A stretch of DNA of 64,000 nt from Gaiellasilicea sp963731615 (GTDB taxonomy: Bacteria; Actinomycetota; Thermoleophilia; Gaiellales; Gaiellaceae): NCBI GenBank assembly GCA_963731615.1, contig CAVSWD010000001.1:372001-436000 (forward strand), written 5' to 3'. Shown piece after piece: positions 20,864-30,307 of the stretch. The notes beneath the pieces were generated by a model. The model saw nothing but the letters and a program-made list of their open reading frames with translations, was not told where the DNA came from and ran no database searches. How positions within the stretch are numbered: the stretch's first letter is position 1; every line of letters begins with the position of its first letter. The position numbers and the translations under genes are program-made.

Positions 20864-21126
20864 GCAGAGTCGCCGGCGACGACGCGGGCGGCGCGAGCCT
20901 TCTTGCGCGCCGCCGTGTTCTTGTGCAGTGCGCCCCGCGAGGCGGCCTTGTCGATCGTGCGTACGAGCTCGAGGTGCTCGGCTGCGAGCTTGTCCTGGTC
21001 GCCGTCGGCTGCGGCCGCTTCGAGACGCTTCGTCAGCGTCTTGACCGTCGAGCGGTAGCGGAGGTTCTCGTCCCGCTGGCGCGAGGCGCTGCGGACGCGC
21101 TTTTCCTGTTGTCTGATGTTCGGCAT
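20860..21126 (-). CDS. rpsT: 30S ribosomal protein S20
   Basis: 88-residue basic, helical 16S rRNA-binding protein. MPNIRQQEKRVRSASRQR and the ending NTAARKKARAARVVAG fit the S20 family. Location next to holA and transcription towards it are common in bacteria. The 5' leader on this strand contains a perfect 11-bp hairpin at 21161-21186, a candidate site for feedback control. The stop overlaps that of holA (CTAG). Confidence 0.95.
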   Translation of the reverse strand: MPNIRQQEKRVRSASRQRDENLRYRSTVKTLTKRLEAAAADGDQDKLAAEHLELVRTIDKAASRGALHKNTAARKKARAARVVAGDSA

Positions 21127-21160
21127 CTCGAAGAAGTGCCCGCCGTCTCTTTGCGCAAGC

Positions 21161-21186
21161 TCGGAATCTGCGGAAGCAGATTCCGA
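21161..21186 (-). promoter_or_regulatory. perfect hairpin in the rpsT leader / rpsT-murJ intergenic region
   Basis: TCGGAATCTGC (21161-21171) and GCAGATTCCGA (21176-21186) form an 11-bp perfect stem with a four-base loop (TTCC on the rpsT strand). It lies 35 bases upstream of the rpsT start, inside the likely rpsT 5' untranslated region, and about 70 bases upstream of murJ. There is no T-run on either side, so it is not an obvious terminator. A ribosomal-protein leader or a protein-binding site is possible. Confidence 0.5.
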
Positions 21187-21253
21187 CCGCGCGAGAGGCG
21201 GGGGCGGGCGGGCAGGATCTTACCAGACGGTCGGTATCGGCAGACCCCATTCC

Positions 21254-21259
21254 TATACT
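21254..21259 (+). promoter_or_regulatory. -10 element of murJ (leaderless)
   Basis: TATACT, a near-perfect -10 hexamer, ends 7 bases before the GTG start of murJ. The transcript would begin at or next to the start codon. No clear -35 is seen. Confidence 0.5.
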
Positions 21260-21266
21260 CGCTTGC

Positions 21267-22836
21267 GTGGACACGCGGGCCCACCGACGCCGGCTCGCGT
21301 GGTCGACGGCGATCTTCTCCGCCGCGACCGGGCTCTCCCGGATCATGGGGCTCGTCCGCGAGGTCGTCGCGCGCCGCTACTTCGGCGTCGAGGGCGCCGG
21401 CATCAACTCGTTCACCGTCGCGTTCCAGATTCCGAACCTCGTCCGCGCTCTCGTCGCCGACGCTGCGGTCTCCTCGGCCTTCGTCCCGGTCTTCAGCGAG
21501 CTGCTCGAGAAAGGGGAGCGAGCCCGCGCGTGGCGCGTCGCCTCGAGCGTCTTCTGGCTTCTGCTGCTGGCGCTGACCGCGCTGACCGCTGCCTTCATGC
21601 TCGCGGCGCCGTTCGTGATGCAGCTGTTCGGCTACGGCGACGAGCTCTCGGTCAACCTCGCGCGCATTCTCTTCCCGATCGTCGGGCTGCTCGGTGTCTC
21701 GGGGATCTTCGTCGGGATCCTCAACTCCTACGACCACTTCACCGTTCCGGCGCTGTCCCCCGTGGCCTGGAACGTCGCGATCATCCTCGGCCTCGTCCTC
21801 GGCGTGCCGCAGGCGGATACCGAGAGCGGCAAGCTCTACGTCTACGCGGCCTCGATCCTCGTCGGCACCGTGATCCAGCTGCTGCTGCCGCTCCCGTGGC
21901 TGCGCGGGCGCGACGGCCACCTCCGCGTCGCGATCGACTGGCGCGATCCGGGTGTGCGCCGAGTCTTCGTGCTGATGGGCCCGGTCATGCTGGGGCTCGG
22001 ACTGATCAACTTCAACGCGATCCTCGGGACCCTCTTCGCATCGCGCCTGATCGACAAGGACCTGGCGCCGGCCGCGATCGATGCGGCGTTCCGCGTCTAC
22101 ATGCTCCCGCAGGGGATGTTCTCCGTCGCCATCGCGACCGTCCTCTTCCCGACGCTCGCTCGGCTCGCCACCCAGAACGACATCACCGGCTTCCGCGACA
22201 CGATCTCGCGTGGACTGCGCCAGATCGCCTTTCTGCTCGTGCCGGCGAGCGTGATCTGCGCCGTCCTCGCCGAGCCGATCGTCCGCCTCCTCTACCAGCG
22301 GGGCGAGTTCGGGCCGGACGCGACGCGGGTCGTCGCAGCAGCCCTCGCCGCCTTCGCGCTCGGCCTCACCTTCAACGGGATGATGCTGATGCTGAACCGC
22401 GGCTTCTTCAGCCTCCAGGAGCCGTGGACGCCGAGCATCGTCGCGTTCGCGAACCTGGTGCTGAACGCCGCCCTCTACGTTGTCTTCTACCGAGTCGGTG
22501 TCTGGGGAATCCCGCTTGCGATCTCGATCGCGAACATCGCCGGGGTGCCGATGCTGCTCTTCGCGATGCGGCGCCGAATCGGCCGGATCGACCTCCGCTC
22601 GACGATCGATTCGTTCGTCCGGGTCACGGTTGCCTCGATCGCGGTCGGCGTCGTCGCGTACGGGGTCTGGCGCCTGCTCGACGAGAGTCTCGGCCGTTCG
22701 TTTGTCGGCGCAGCTGCTGTCGCTCGGAACCGCTCTCGTCGTCGGCGGCGTCGTCTACCTCGTCGCGTGCCGCCTGCTCCGGGTGCGCGAGATGGCGGCG
22801 GTACTCTCCTTGCGAGACCGCTTCCGTCGGAGCTGA
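21267..22836 (+). CDS. murJ: lipid II flippase MurJ, one frameshift
   Basis: MOP-superfamily flippase that moves lipid II across the membrane for peptidoglycan synthesis. It has at least 13 hydrophobic helices. Signatures are GLSRIMGLVREVVARRYFG near the N-terminus, RALVADAAVSSAFVPVFSE, PQGMFSVAIATVLFPTLARL and LLYQRGEFGPDATRVVAAAL. One base change in frame near 22705 (after RLLDESLGRSFVGA) displaces the last helix. The other frame supplies QLLSLGTALVVGGVVYLVAC and ends RFRRS at 22836. Corrected length is about 523 residues. Since MurJ is essential, this is probably a sequencing indel. lepA starts 6 bases later. Confidence 0.9.
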
Positions 22837-22842
22837 GCACGC

Positions 22843-24630
22843 ATGGACCAGGACAAGATCCGCAACTTCTCGATCATCGCCCACATCGACCATGGGAAGT
22901 CGACGCTGGCCGATCGCATCCTCCAGCTCACCGACACGGTCGCCGACCGTGACATGAAGGAGCAGCTGCTCGACTCGATGGAGCTCGAGCGCGAGCGGGG
23001 GATCACGATCAAGGCGCAGGCCGTCCGCGTGCTCTGGAAGGGCCACCAGCTGAACTTGATCGACACGCCCGGTCACGTGGACTTCACGTACGAGGTCTCA
23101 CGCTCGCTGCAGGCGTGCGAGGGAGCGCTGCTCGTGGTCGACGCGGCACAGGGGATCGAGGCGCAGACGCTCGCGAACGCGTACCTCGCGATCGAGAACA
23201 ACCTCGAGATCGTTCCGGTCGTGAACAAGATCGACCTGCCGCAGGCCGACCCGGACGGGGCCGCCGCCGAGGTCGCCGACCTGATCGGCGACGACCCCGG
23301 CCGCGTACTGCGCATCTCCGCGAAGACGGGGGAGGGCGTCGGCGACGTTCTGGACGCGATTGTGGAGCGAATCCCGCCGCCGAGTGGTGACAGCACTGCG
23401 CCCGCCCGCGCGCTCATCTTCGACTCCTCGTACGACGTCTACCGTGGCGTCGTCGCCTTCGTCCGTGTCGTCGACGGCCACTTCGAGACCCGCGACGCCG
23501 TCCGCGCGATGGCGCAGGGCACCCGCTTCGAGGCGGAGGAGCTCGGTTTCCTGACGCCCGTGCGCCATCCGATCAAGCGGCTCGTGGCCGGTGAGGTCGG
23601 CTACGTGATCACCGGCCTGAAGGACGTCTCGCGGCTCCGGGTCGGCGACACGCTCACGGCCGAGAAGCGTCCGGCCACCGAGCCGCTGCCGGGCTACAAG
23701 GACGTGAAGCCGATGGTCTTCGCGGGCCTTTTCCCGACCGACTCGGACGAGTACCCGGAGCTCCGCGACGCGCTCGAGCGGCTGAAGCTCAACGACGCGG
23801 CGCTCTTCTACGAGCCGGAGACCTCGCAGGCGCTTGGCTTCGGCTTCCGGTGCGGCTTCCTCGGCCTGCTGCACATGGAAATCGTGCGCGAGCGGCTCGA
23901 GCGCGAGTTCGACCTCGACCTGATCGTGACCGCGCCGAACGTCGCCTACCGGGTCCAGGAGCGGAACGGCGGCTGGGTCGAGGTGCACAACCCGGCCGAC
24001 ATGCCGGTCGAGATCGACGCAGCCGAGGAGCCCTACATCAAGGCTTCCGTGATCGTGCCGAAGGAGTACGTCGGTGCGGTGATGGAGCTGTGCAATGAGC
24101 GCCGCGGCACGTTCGACCACATGGAGTACCTCTCGGAGGAGCGCGTGCACCTCATCTACGAGCTGCCGCTCGGCGAGATCGTGCTCGACTTCTACGACCA
24201 GCTGAAGTCACGCACGCGCGGCTACGCGAGCTTCGACTACGACCTCGCCGGCTTCCGCGAGGGCAACGTCGTCCGCGTCGACGTGCTCGTGGGCGGCGAG
24301 CAGGTGGACGCGCTCTCGCTGATCATCCACCGCGACTTCGCCTACGAGCGCGGGAAGCTGCTTGTCGAACGGCTGCGCAAGGAGATCCCGCGGCAGATGT
24401 TCGATGTCGCGATCCAGGCCGCGATCGGAGCGCGGATCATCGCGCGCGAGACGGTGAAGGCGCGCCGCAAGGACGTGCTCGCGAAGTGCTACGGCGGCGA
24501 CATCAGCCGCAAGCGGAAGCTGCTCGAGAAGCAGAAGAAGGGCAAGAAGCGGATGAAGCAGGTCGGCGGCGTCGAGGTGCCGCAGGAGGCGTTCCTGGCC
24601 GTGCTCAACCTGGACGAGCGCTCGAAGTGA
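22843..24630 (+). CDS. lepA: elongation factor 4 (LepA)
   Basis: 595-residue translational GTPase. G1 is AHIDHGKST, the switch II motif is DTPGHVDF, and G4 is NKIDLP; the EF4-specific C-terminal domain is present, with LKSRTRGYASFDYDL and the basic tail CYGGDISRKRKLLEKQKKGK. The length is normal. It is followed directly by hemW (four-base overlap), the classic lepA-hemW order of Gram-positive bacteria. It acts on stalled or mistranslocated ribosomes. Confidence 0.97.
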   Translation: MDQDKIRNFSIIAHIDHGKSTLADRILQLTDTVADRDMKEQLLDSMELERERGITIKAQAVRVLWKGHQLNLIDTPGHVDFTYEVSRSLQACEGALLVVDAAQGIEAQTLANAYLAIENNLEIVPVVNKIDLPQADPDGAAAEVADLIGDDPGRVLRISAKTGEGVGDVLDAIVERIPPPSGDSTAPARALIFDSSYDVYRGVVAFVRVVDGHFETRDAVRAMAQGTRFEAEELGFLTPVRHPIKRLVAGEVGYVITGLKDVSRLRVGDTLTAEKRPATEPLPGYKDVKPMVFAGLFPTDSDEYPELRDALERLKLNDAALFYEPETSQALGFGFRCGFLGLLHMEIVRERLEREFDLDLIVTAPNVAYRVQERNGGWVEVHNPADMPVEIDAAEEPYIKASVIVPKEYVGAVMELCNERRGTFDHMEYLSEERVHLIYELPLGEIVLDFYDQLKSRTRGYASFDYDLAGFREGNVVRVDVLVGGEQVDALSLIIHRDFAYERGKLLVERLRKEIPRQMFDVAIQAAIGARIIARETVKARRKDVLAKCYGGDISRKRKLLEKQKKGKKRMKQVGGVEVPQEAFLAVLNLDERSK

Positions 24631-25730
24631 GCGCCCGCCACCTCTACGCCCACCTGCCGTTCTGCGCGCACCGCTGCGGTTACTGCGACTTCGTCACCGT
24701 GACCGGCTCGGGCGGCGAGCACGGCGGCTACGTCGACGCGCTGCTCGCGGAGCTCGAGCTCGAGCGCGGGCTGCTGGCCGAGGAGGTCGAGACGGTCTTC
24801 GTCGGCGGCGGCACGCCGACCTTCACCGAGCCGGCCGCGCTCGCGCGCCTGCTCGCCGCGCTGCCGCGCGCGGCCGAGACGACGGTCGAGGCGAACCCCG
24901 AGACGGTGACGCCCGAGCTGGCCGCGCTGCTCAGGGAGCATGGCGTGAACCGCGTCTCGCTCGGCGCCCAGAGCTTCCAGCCACACCTGCTCGAGACACT
25001 CGAGCGTCGGGCGCGGCCGGCGGACGTTCGCGCGGCGGTGCCGACGCTTCGCGACGCCGGCTTCGACAACGTCTCGCTCGACCTGATCTACGGCATCCCC
25101 GGCCAGAGCAGCGACGATCTCGAGCGCGACCTCGCCGAGGCGATCGCGCTCGAGCCGGAGCACCTCTCGTGCTACGAGCTGGAGGCGAAGCCGGGCACCC
25201 GCTTCACGCACGCGCACGGCGACGAGCTCGAACGCCAGGCGGAGGCGATGGAGGACTACTTCGAGCGGGTCGTCGAGACGCTGACGGTCGCCGGCTACCG
25301 CTGGTATGAGACGGCGAACTTCTGCCGCGACGACGGCTCACGCGACCTGCGCGCGCGCCACAACCTCGGCTACTGGCTCGGCCGCGACTACCTCGGCCTT
25401 GGCGTCGGTGCGGTCTCGACGGCCGGCGGCCTGCGCTGGCGCAACGGGCCGAGCCTGCCCCGCTACGTCGCGGCGCTGAGCCGGGGCGAGCGGCCGCTGC
25501 GGGAGCTCGAGCCGCTCGAGCCGGAGACGCAGGCGCGTGAGCGCGTCATGCTCGGGCTCCGGCTCGACGAGCCGCTCGCCCGCGCCGGCCTCGACGCGGC
25601 CCTCGACCGCGAAGCGCTCGCCAGGCTCGAAGGCCACGGCCTCGTCGCCGCGACCGCCGAGACGGTCACGCTCACCCGCCGCGGCCGCTTCCTCGGCGGC
25701 GGCGTCACGGCCGAGCTGCTGGCCCGGTAG
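24627..25730 (+). CDS. hemW: heme chaperone HemW (radical SAM)
   Basis: 367-residue radical SAM protein, often annotated as oxygen-independent coproporphyrinogen oxidase. The GTG at 24627 gives SARHLYAHLPFCAHRCGYCD with the CxxxCxxC cluster motif (CAHRCGYC). Also visible are VFVGGGTPTF, VEANPETVTPELAALL, NRVSLGAQSFQPHLLETLER and DLIYGIPGQSSDDLERDL. It lacks the additional N-terminal cysteine of true HemN, which supports HemW. Translation is coupled to lepA. Confidence 0.93.
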   Translation: MSARHLYAHLPFCAHRCGYCDFVTVTGSGGEHGGYVDALLAELELERGLLAEEVETVFVGGGTPTFTEPAALARLLAALPRAAETTVEANPETVTPELAALLREHGVNRVSLGAQSFQPHLLETLERRARPADVRAAVPTLRDAGFDNVSLDLIYGIPGQSSDDLERDLAEAIALEPEHLSCYELEAKPGTRFTHAHGDELERQAEAMEDYFERVVETLTVAGYRWYETANFCRDDGSRDLRARHNLGYWLGRDYLGLGVGAVSTAGGLRWRNGPSLPRYVAALSRGERPLRELEPLEPETQARERVMLGLRLDEPLARAGLDAALDREALARLEGHGLVAATAETVTLTRRGRFLGGGVTAELLAR

Positions 25731-25732
25731 CG

Positions 25733-26471
25733 TCAAGCGCGGAACAACTCGACGCTGTCGCCCCAGGAGTCGACGATGGCTCCGAGCCCGCGCACGCGAG
25801 CGAGCGCTTCGGCGTCGAGGAACAAGGCGCGTTGGTCGTCACTGCTTCCGGTCGTCAGGATCGCCTCGACTCGCGCCAAGAGCTGATCGCGCCACGGCTC
25901 GTCGAGTGGATGGTTTCGCAGCTCCCACCGCAGCCACTTGTTGAAGGGCCGCACCCGATCGTGCGCGGCGAAGACGAAGTCGAGCAGCCACGCAATCGAC
26001 TCCGACGCGTCGAGCCTGCCTTCGAGCTCACGGCCGGCCTGGAGGTTCTTCTTGGCGCGGTAGTAGAGATTGAGGTAGCCGTCGAGGAACTCTGCCGCGT
26101 CGTCGGCACCCGGCAACGTCTTCGGCGAGCGCCATGCGCCCGATCTCGCCGTCGAGCTTGTCGATCAGCGGCTCGATGTGCGCGAACGTGTAGGCGTTCC
26201 AGCGTGAGGCCGTGCCCGGCAGCGCATGGGCCCGGAAGTTCCCGAGCGAGAAGAGGATGTACTCCACGGGGTCGCCGTGCGCGGACGGAAAGCGCTCGGC
26301 GTACTGCTCGAGCAAGCCGGCGTCGCCGAGGATCACGTACGCGTCGAAGTCCGACTTCTCCGTCACGTAGGCGCCCAGCCCGCGCGAGCCGGTGAGCAGC
26401 AGCCCGACGATGTTCGGATCTGTCCGAGCGTGATCGAGCAGGCCCGCAAACTGCCGCTCGGCCTCAGTCAT
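25733..26471 (-). CDS. nucleotidyltransferase-fold protein, one frameshift
   Basis: About 246 residues. The N-terminal nucleotidyltransferase motif is LLLTGSRGLGAYVTEKSDFD (Gly-Ser, then the Asp-x-Asp type metal ligands). The C-terminal helical part (FLDGYLNLYYRAKKNLQAGR ... WLLDFVFAAHDRVRPFNKWL) resembles the accessory domain of aminoglycoside- or KNTase-like enzymes. One extra base near 26118 shifts the frame between LAEDVAG and ADDAAEF. The ATG at 26469-26471 overlaps the upstream phosphotransferase by 8 bases. Function unknown; possibly modification of a small molecule. Confidence 0.65.
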
Positions 26472-27360
26472 CGACCCTCGCCTCCGGTAGCCCGAGGACA
26501 CGGACAGCCCACGGCAGCGCGACCTCGAGCTGCGCGAGCTGAAAGCCGCGCACCTGCGGTGCGCCGGGGGGCGGCGGCAGGCCGGCGCGGGCGGCGAAGA
26601 AGCCCGCCACTGCGGCCGCGAAGGCGTTCACGTCCCCGCTCGCGACCGAGTCCGGCTCGGGGCCGTCCTCGAGCGCGAGGCTCGGCAGCCAGAAGGCGAT
26701 GTCGAAAGCGGCGTTGCCGACGCAGGCCAGGTTCCAGTCCACCAGCACGGCGCGGTCGCCTCGAATGCAGAGGTTGTCGCTGCGGACGTCGAAGTGGAGG
26801 AGCGCGTCTCCCGTGAAGACGCCAGGCTCGGACGCCGCCAGCAGGGCTGGCAGAGCCTCATCGAGCCAACCTTGCGAGCAGAGCTCGAGGCCGAGGAACG
26901 GCTGGGGGTCATCCGCGACCGCGTCCCAGGTCTCGGGCGGATCCGAGGCGAGCCGCTTCAGTCCCGGGGGCGGCGGCGTCGCCGCGACCTCCGCGAGCGT
27001 CGCCAGCACAGCTTCGATCGCTGCCCCGGTCCACGGCGGCGGCCAGTCCTCCCCTGAGAGGTCCTCCAGCACGAGCAGAGGAAGCTCTGCGTCCTCCCAT
27101 CCGAGGAGCGAAGGCAGGAACGGGGCGTCGAGGGCGGAGTAGACGCGCTGCTCCAGCCGCAACGCCGCGGCCGTCGCCTCGCCGATCGCCCTTTTCGCGA
27201 ACACGCTGCGCCCGTCGCGGAGTCGCACGAGCCAGCGGTCACCGAGGGCATAGCCCCGGCTCGCGACGGGCGACCACGTCTCCGCCACCGCTCCGAGAGC
27301 GTGCTCTGTCCGCGCGACGGCGTCCGGCTGCACGGGTGGAACGTAGCCTGCGGATACCAT
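26464..27360 (-). CDS. aminoglycoside phosphotransferase (APH) family kinase
   Basis: About 298-residue protein-kinase-like small-molecule kinase. Motifs are LLVLEDLSGEDWPPPWT (hinge), the catalytic loop LLHFDVRSDNLCIRGDRAVL (His-x-Asp-x4-Asn) and the metal site VDWNLACVGNAAFDIAFWLP. I chose the ATG at 27358-27360, which has AGGG just upstream; a GTG at 27333 is also possible. The family includes antibiotic, choline and homoserine kinases, so the substrate cannot be stated. It is transcribed divergently from hrcA and coupled to the downstream nucleotidyltransferase-fold gene. Confidence 0.75.
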   Translation of the reverse strand: MVSAGYVPPVQPDAVARTEHALGAVAETWSPVASRGYALGDRWLVRLRDGRSVFAKRAIGEATAAALRLEQRVYSALDAPFLPSLLGWEDAELPLLVLEDLSGEDWPPPWTGAAIEAVLATLAEVAATPPPPGLKRLASDPPETWDAVADDPQPFLGLELCSQGWLDEALPALLAASEPGVFTGDALLHFDVRSDNLCIRGDRAVLVDWNLACVGNAAFDIAFWLPSLALEDGPEPDSVASGDVNAFAAAVAGFFAARAGLPPPPGAPQVRGFQLAQLEVALPWAVRVLGLPEARVDD

Positions 27361-27370
27361 TTCCCTGGAA

Positions 27371-28396
27371 ATGAGCGAGATCAGCGACCGCAAGCGAGAC
27401 ATCCTTCGGCGGGTGGTGGAGGAGTACGTGGCGACCGGCGAGCCCGTCGGCTCCAAGACCGTGGTCGAGCGGTCGCGGCTCCCCGTCTCGACCTCGACCG
27501 TCCGCAGCGAGCTCGCCGAGCTCGAGTCGCTCGGCCTGCTCACGCACCCCCACACCTCCGCCGGGCGCATCCCGACCGACGCGGGCTACCGCTTCTACGC
27601 AGAAGGCGTGCTCGAGCGGCAGGAGACCCGGCCCGCCCGCTTCCCGCTCGACCTGACCTCGATGCGCAGCGAGGTCGAGCAGGCGCTCCAGTCGACGACC
27701 GAGATGCTGAGCCAGGTGACGAGGCTGCTCGCGCTCGTCTCGGCGCCCGGCCTCGAGCGGGCGACGGTGAGGCACGTCGAGGTGCTGCTGCTGCAGCCGT
27801 CGGTGGTGATGGTGGTGACGATCACGTCGAACGGCGGTGTCGCCAAGAAGCTCGTCACGTTCGACGGCCCCGTCGACGCGGGTCTCGCGGCCTGGGCGAA
27901 CGAGTATCTGAACGAGCGGCTCGTCGGCGTCGGCCTCGGCACGCACCTGCTGCGCAAGCGGGTCGAGGATTCGAGCCTCTCGCCGAAGGAGCTCGCGTTT
28001 CTGGAGGCGCTGCGACCGGTCTTTCTCGAGCTGAGCGCGCCCACCGCGCAGTCGCTCTACGTCGGCGGCGCCGCCTCGCTGCTCGACGACCTGCGCGCGA
28101 ACGAGCTCGACGCGTGCCGGCGGCTGCTCTCGGTGCTCGAGAAGCGCGCGGCCGTCCTGGAGCTGATGACCGACGCGTTCGACGTCCGCCGGCCGTTCGT
28201 CCGCGTCGGGCTCGATCATCCGGAGCTCCAGGGAGTCGCGTTCGTCGGCTCGACGTACGGGCTGCCAACACGCACGCTCGGCACTGTCGGCCTGTTCGGT
28301 CCCGTCCGGATGGACTACGACAAGGCGGTCCGCACCGTGCGGGCGGCCGCGTTCGAGCTCTCCCGCCTCGTCGAGGCGGCGTACGAGGAGGACTGA
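27371..28396 (+). CDS. hrcA: heat-inducible transcription repressor HrcA
   Basis: 341-residue repressor of chaperone genes. The winged helix at the N-terminus reads SDRKRDILRRVVEEYVATGE ... TVRSELAELESLGLLTHPHT, followed by SAGRIPTDAGYRFYAEGVL. The C-terminal GAF-like domain contains the conserved MDYDKAVRTVRAAAFELSRL. HrcA binds the CIRCE inverted repeat (TTAGCACTC-N9-GAGTGCTAA); I see no CIRCE before this gene or before dnaJ, so its targets must lie elsewhere (groES/groEL or dnaK). dnaJ follows 22 bases downstream. Confidence 0.95.
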   Translation: MSEISDRKRDILRRVVEEYVATGEPVGSKTVVERSRLPVSTSTVRSELAELESLGLLTHPHTSAGRIPTDAGYRFYAEGVLERQETRPARFPLDLTSMRSEVEQALQSTTEMLSQVTRLLALVSAPGLERATVRHVEVLLLQPSVVMVVTITSNGGVAKKLVTFDGPVDAGLAAWANEYLNERLVGVGLGTHLLRKRVEDSSLSPKELAFLEALRPVFLELSAPTAQSLYVGGAASLLDDLRANELDACRRLLSVLEKRAAVLELMTDAFDVRRPFVRVGLDHPELQGVAFVGSTYGLPTRTLGTVGLFGPVRMDYDKAVRTVRAAAFELSRLVEAAYEED

Positions 28397-28418
28397 CCGC
28401 CTCGGTACGCTTCGCCGT

Positions 28419-29534
28419 ATGGCCACGGCGGAACGGGACTACTACGAGCTGCTCGGCGTCGACCGCGGCGCGAGCGACGCCGAGATCAAGACGGCGTTCC
28501 GCAAGCTCGCGCGCGAACTGCATCCCGACGTCTCGCAGGAGCCGGACGCACAGGAGCGCTTTCGGGCCATCGCGGAGGCGTACGAGGTGCTCTCGGACGC
28601 CGGGCGGCGCAAGCTCTACGACCAGTACGGCCACGCCGGCCTGAAGCGCGGCGGCTACGCACCGAGCGATTTCGACTTCTCGAATCTGAGCGACATCTTC
28701 TCGGCGTTCTTCGGAGACGACCTCTTCGCGCGCAGCCGCGGCGGTCGGGCGCGAGGCGGCGACGTCGGCATCTCCGTCGCGATCGAGCTCGCCGACGCGT
28801 TCACGGGGGTCACGCGAACCGTCGGGATCGAGGTCGCCGTCACCTGCGAGCGCTGCGACGGCGACGGCGCGGAGCCCGGCACCGAGCTCGTCACCTGCTC
28901 GACGTGCGGCGGCACGGGACAGCTGCAGCAGGTCTCGCGCAGCGTCTTCGGCGAGTTCGTGCGCACGCAGGCCTGCCGGGCGTGCGCAGGGGCCGGTCGC
29001 ATCGTCGAGACGCCATGCACCGGCTGCGACGGAGCCGGCCGGACGGTCGAGACGCGGGAGCTCGAGGTCGAGATCCCCGCCGGCATCCACGACGGCCAGC
29101 GGATCAGGCTGCGTGGGTCCGGGCATGACGGCGCCAGCGGTGGCCTTCCAGGCGACGCCTACGTCGAGGTTCGGGTCGCGCGCGACGCGCGGTTCGAGCG
29201 TGACGGCGACGACATTCTCGCCGAGGTCGAACTGACGATCGTGCAGGCCGCGCGGGGGGCGCAGCTCTCTATTCCCACGCTCGCAGGCGAGGTGGAGCTC
29301 GACTTCGACCCTGGGACGCAGCCCGGCGCGGTGCGCGTCCTGCGCGGCAAGGGGATGCCGTCGCTCCAGCGCTCCGGCCGTGGCGATCACCGGGTGCTCG
29401 TGAACGTCACGGTGCCGCGGCACCTGACCGACGAGCAGCGCGAGCTGCTCGACCGCTTCGAGCAGCTCTCCGGCGAGGACACCTACAAGCGTGACGAGGG
29501 CTTCTTCGAGAAGCTCAGGAACGCGATCCGTTGA
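28419..29534 (+). CDS. dnaJ: molecular chaperone DnaJ
   Basis: 371-residue Hsp40 co-chaperone. The J domain is at residues 5-70 with the HPD motif in ARELHPDVSQEPDAQERF. Next are a short G/F-type linker and the zinc-binding domain with four CxxCxGxG repeats (CERCDGDG, CSTCGGTG, CRACAGAG, CTGCDGAG). The C-terminal substrate-binding domains follow. It resembles DnaJ2 of the hrcA-dnaJ2 actinobacterial cluster rather than the dnaK-linked DnaJ1. A TACGCT hexamer ends 7 bases before the ATG. The prmA start overlaps its stop (TTGA). Confidence 0.96.
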   Translation: MATAERDYYELLGVDRGASDAEIKTAFRKLARELHPDVSQEPDAQERFRAIAEAYEVLSDAGRRKLYDQYGHAGLKRGGYAPSDFDFSNLSDIFSAFFGDDLFARSRGGRARGGDVGISVAIELADAFTGVTRTVGIEVAVTCERCDGDGAEPGTELVTCSTCGGTGQLQQVSRSVFGEFVRTQACRACAGAGRIVETPCTGCDGAGRTVETRELEVEIPAGIHDGQRIRLRGSGHDGASGGLPGDAYVEVRVARDARFERDGDDILAEVELTIVQAARGAQLSIPTLAGEVELDFDPGTQPGAVRVLRGKGMPSLQRSGRGDHRVLVNVTVPRHLTDEQRELLDRFEQLSGEDTYKRDEGFFEKLRNAIR

Positions 29535-30298
29535 CCACGCTGCTCAAGCGCGTCTCGATCACCGTCCCCGATGCCCGCGCCGAGGAGGCTCGCGCCGTCA
29601 TGCTCGAGCTCTTCCCCGAAGGTTTCGAGGAGCTCGGCGGCGACGGCGGCGCGCTCGAGCTCGCTGCGTACACGAACGCCGCCGGCGAGGAGCGAATCTG
29701 GCAGGCGTTCGGCGGCGCAGCGGCGACCGACGTCGAGGAGGACTGGCAGGACCGCTGGCGCCAGTTCCACAAGCCGGTTCGGGTCGGCCGCCTCTGGATC
29801 GGGCCACCCTGGGAGCAGCCGGACGACGGCTCGATCGCGGTCGTGATCGACCCGGGCCGCGCGTTCGGCACCGGCGGCCACCCGACCACTCAGCTCTGCC
29901 TCGAGCTGCTCGAGTCGCAGGCGCGCGGGAGCGTGCTCGACGTGGGCTGCGGCTCGGGCGTGCTGTCGATCGCCGCCGCCAAGCTCGGTTTCGCGCCGGT
30001 GCTGGCGATCGACTTCGACCCGCAGGCGGTCGAGGCGACCGAGCGGAATGCGGCCGACAACGGCGTCGCGGTCGACGTACGCCGCGCCGACCTGTACGTG
30101 GACGAGCTGCCCGAGACCTCGCTTGCGCTCGCGAACATCGCCGCCGAAGCGGTCGAGGGGCTCTCGACCCGCTTGCGGTCTGAGCGCGTGATCACGTCGG
30201 GATACCTCGTCTCCGACGAGCCGGGGCTCGACGGCTACCAGATCGAGCGGCGCAGCCAGGACGGCGGCTGGGCGGCGGACCTGCACATCCGTGAGTAG
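29531..30298 (+). CDS. prmA: ribosomal protein L11 methyltransferase-like
   Basis: 255-residue SAM methyltransferase. The N-terminal substrate-binding domain (KRVSITVPDARAEEARAVML) is followed by the PrmA signature FGTGGHPTTQLCLELLE and the SAM motif VLDVGCGSGVLSIAAAKLG. The catalytic motif LANIAAEAV takes the place of the usual NI(L)A. Start is TTG at 29531 within the dnaJ stop. PrmA trimethylates L11 lysines and the N-terminus. The position after dnaJ is conserved in many Gram-positive bacteria. Confidence 0.92.
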   Translation: MTTLLKRVSITVPDARAEEARAVMLELFPEGFEELGGDGGALELAAYTNAAGEERIWQAFGGAAATDVEEDWQDRWRQFHKPVRVGRLWIGPPWEQPDDGSIAVVIDPGRAFGTGGHPTTQLCLELLESQARGSVLDVGCGSGVLSIAAAKLGFAPVLAIDFDPQAVEATERNAADNGVAVDVRRADLYVDELPETSLALANIAAEAVEGLSTRLRSERVITSGYLVSDEPGLDGYQIERRSQDGGWAADLHIRE

Positions 30299-30307
30299 AT
30301 TTGCTCG

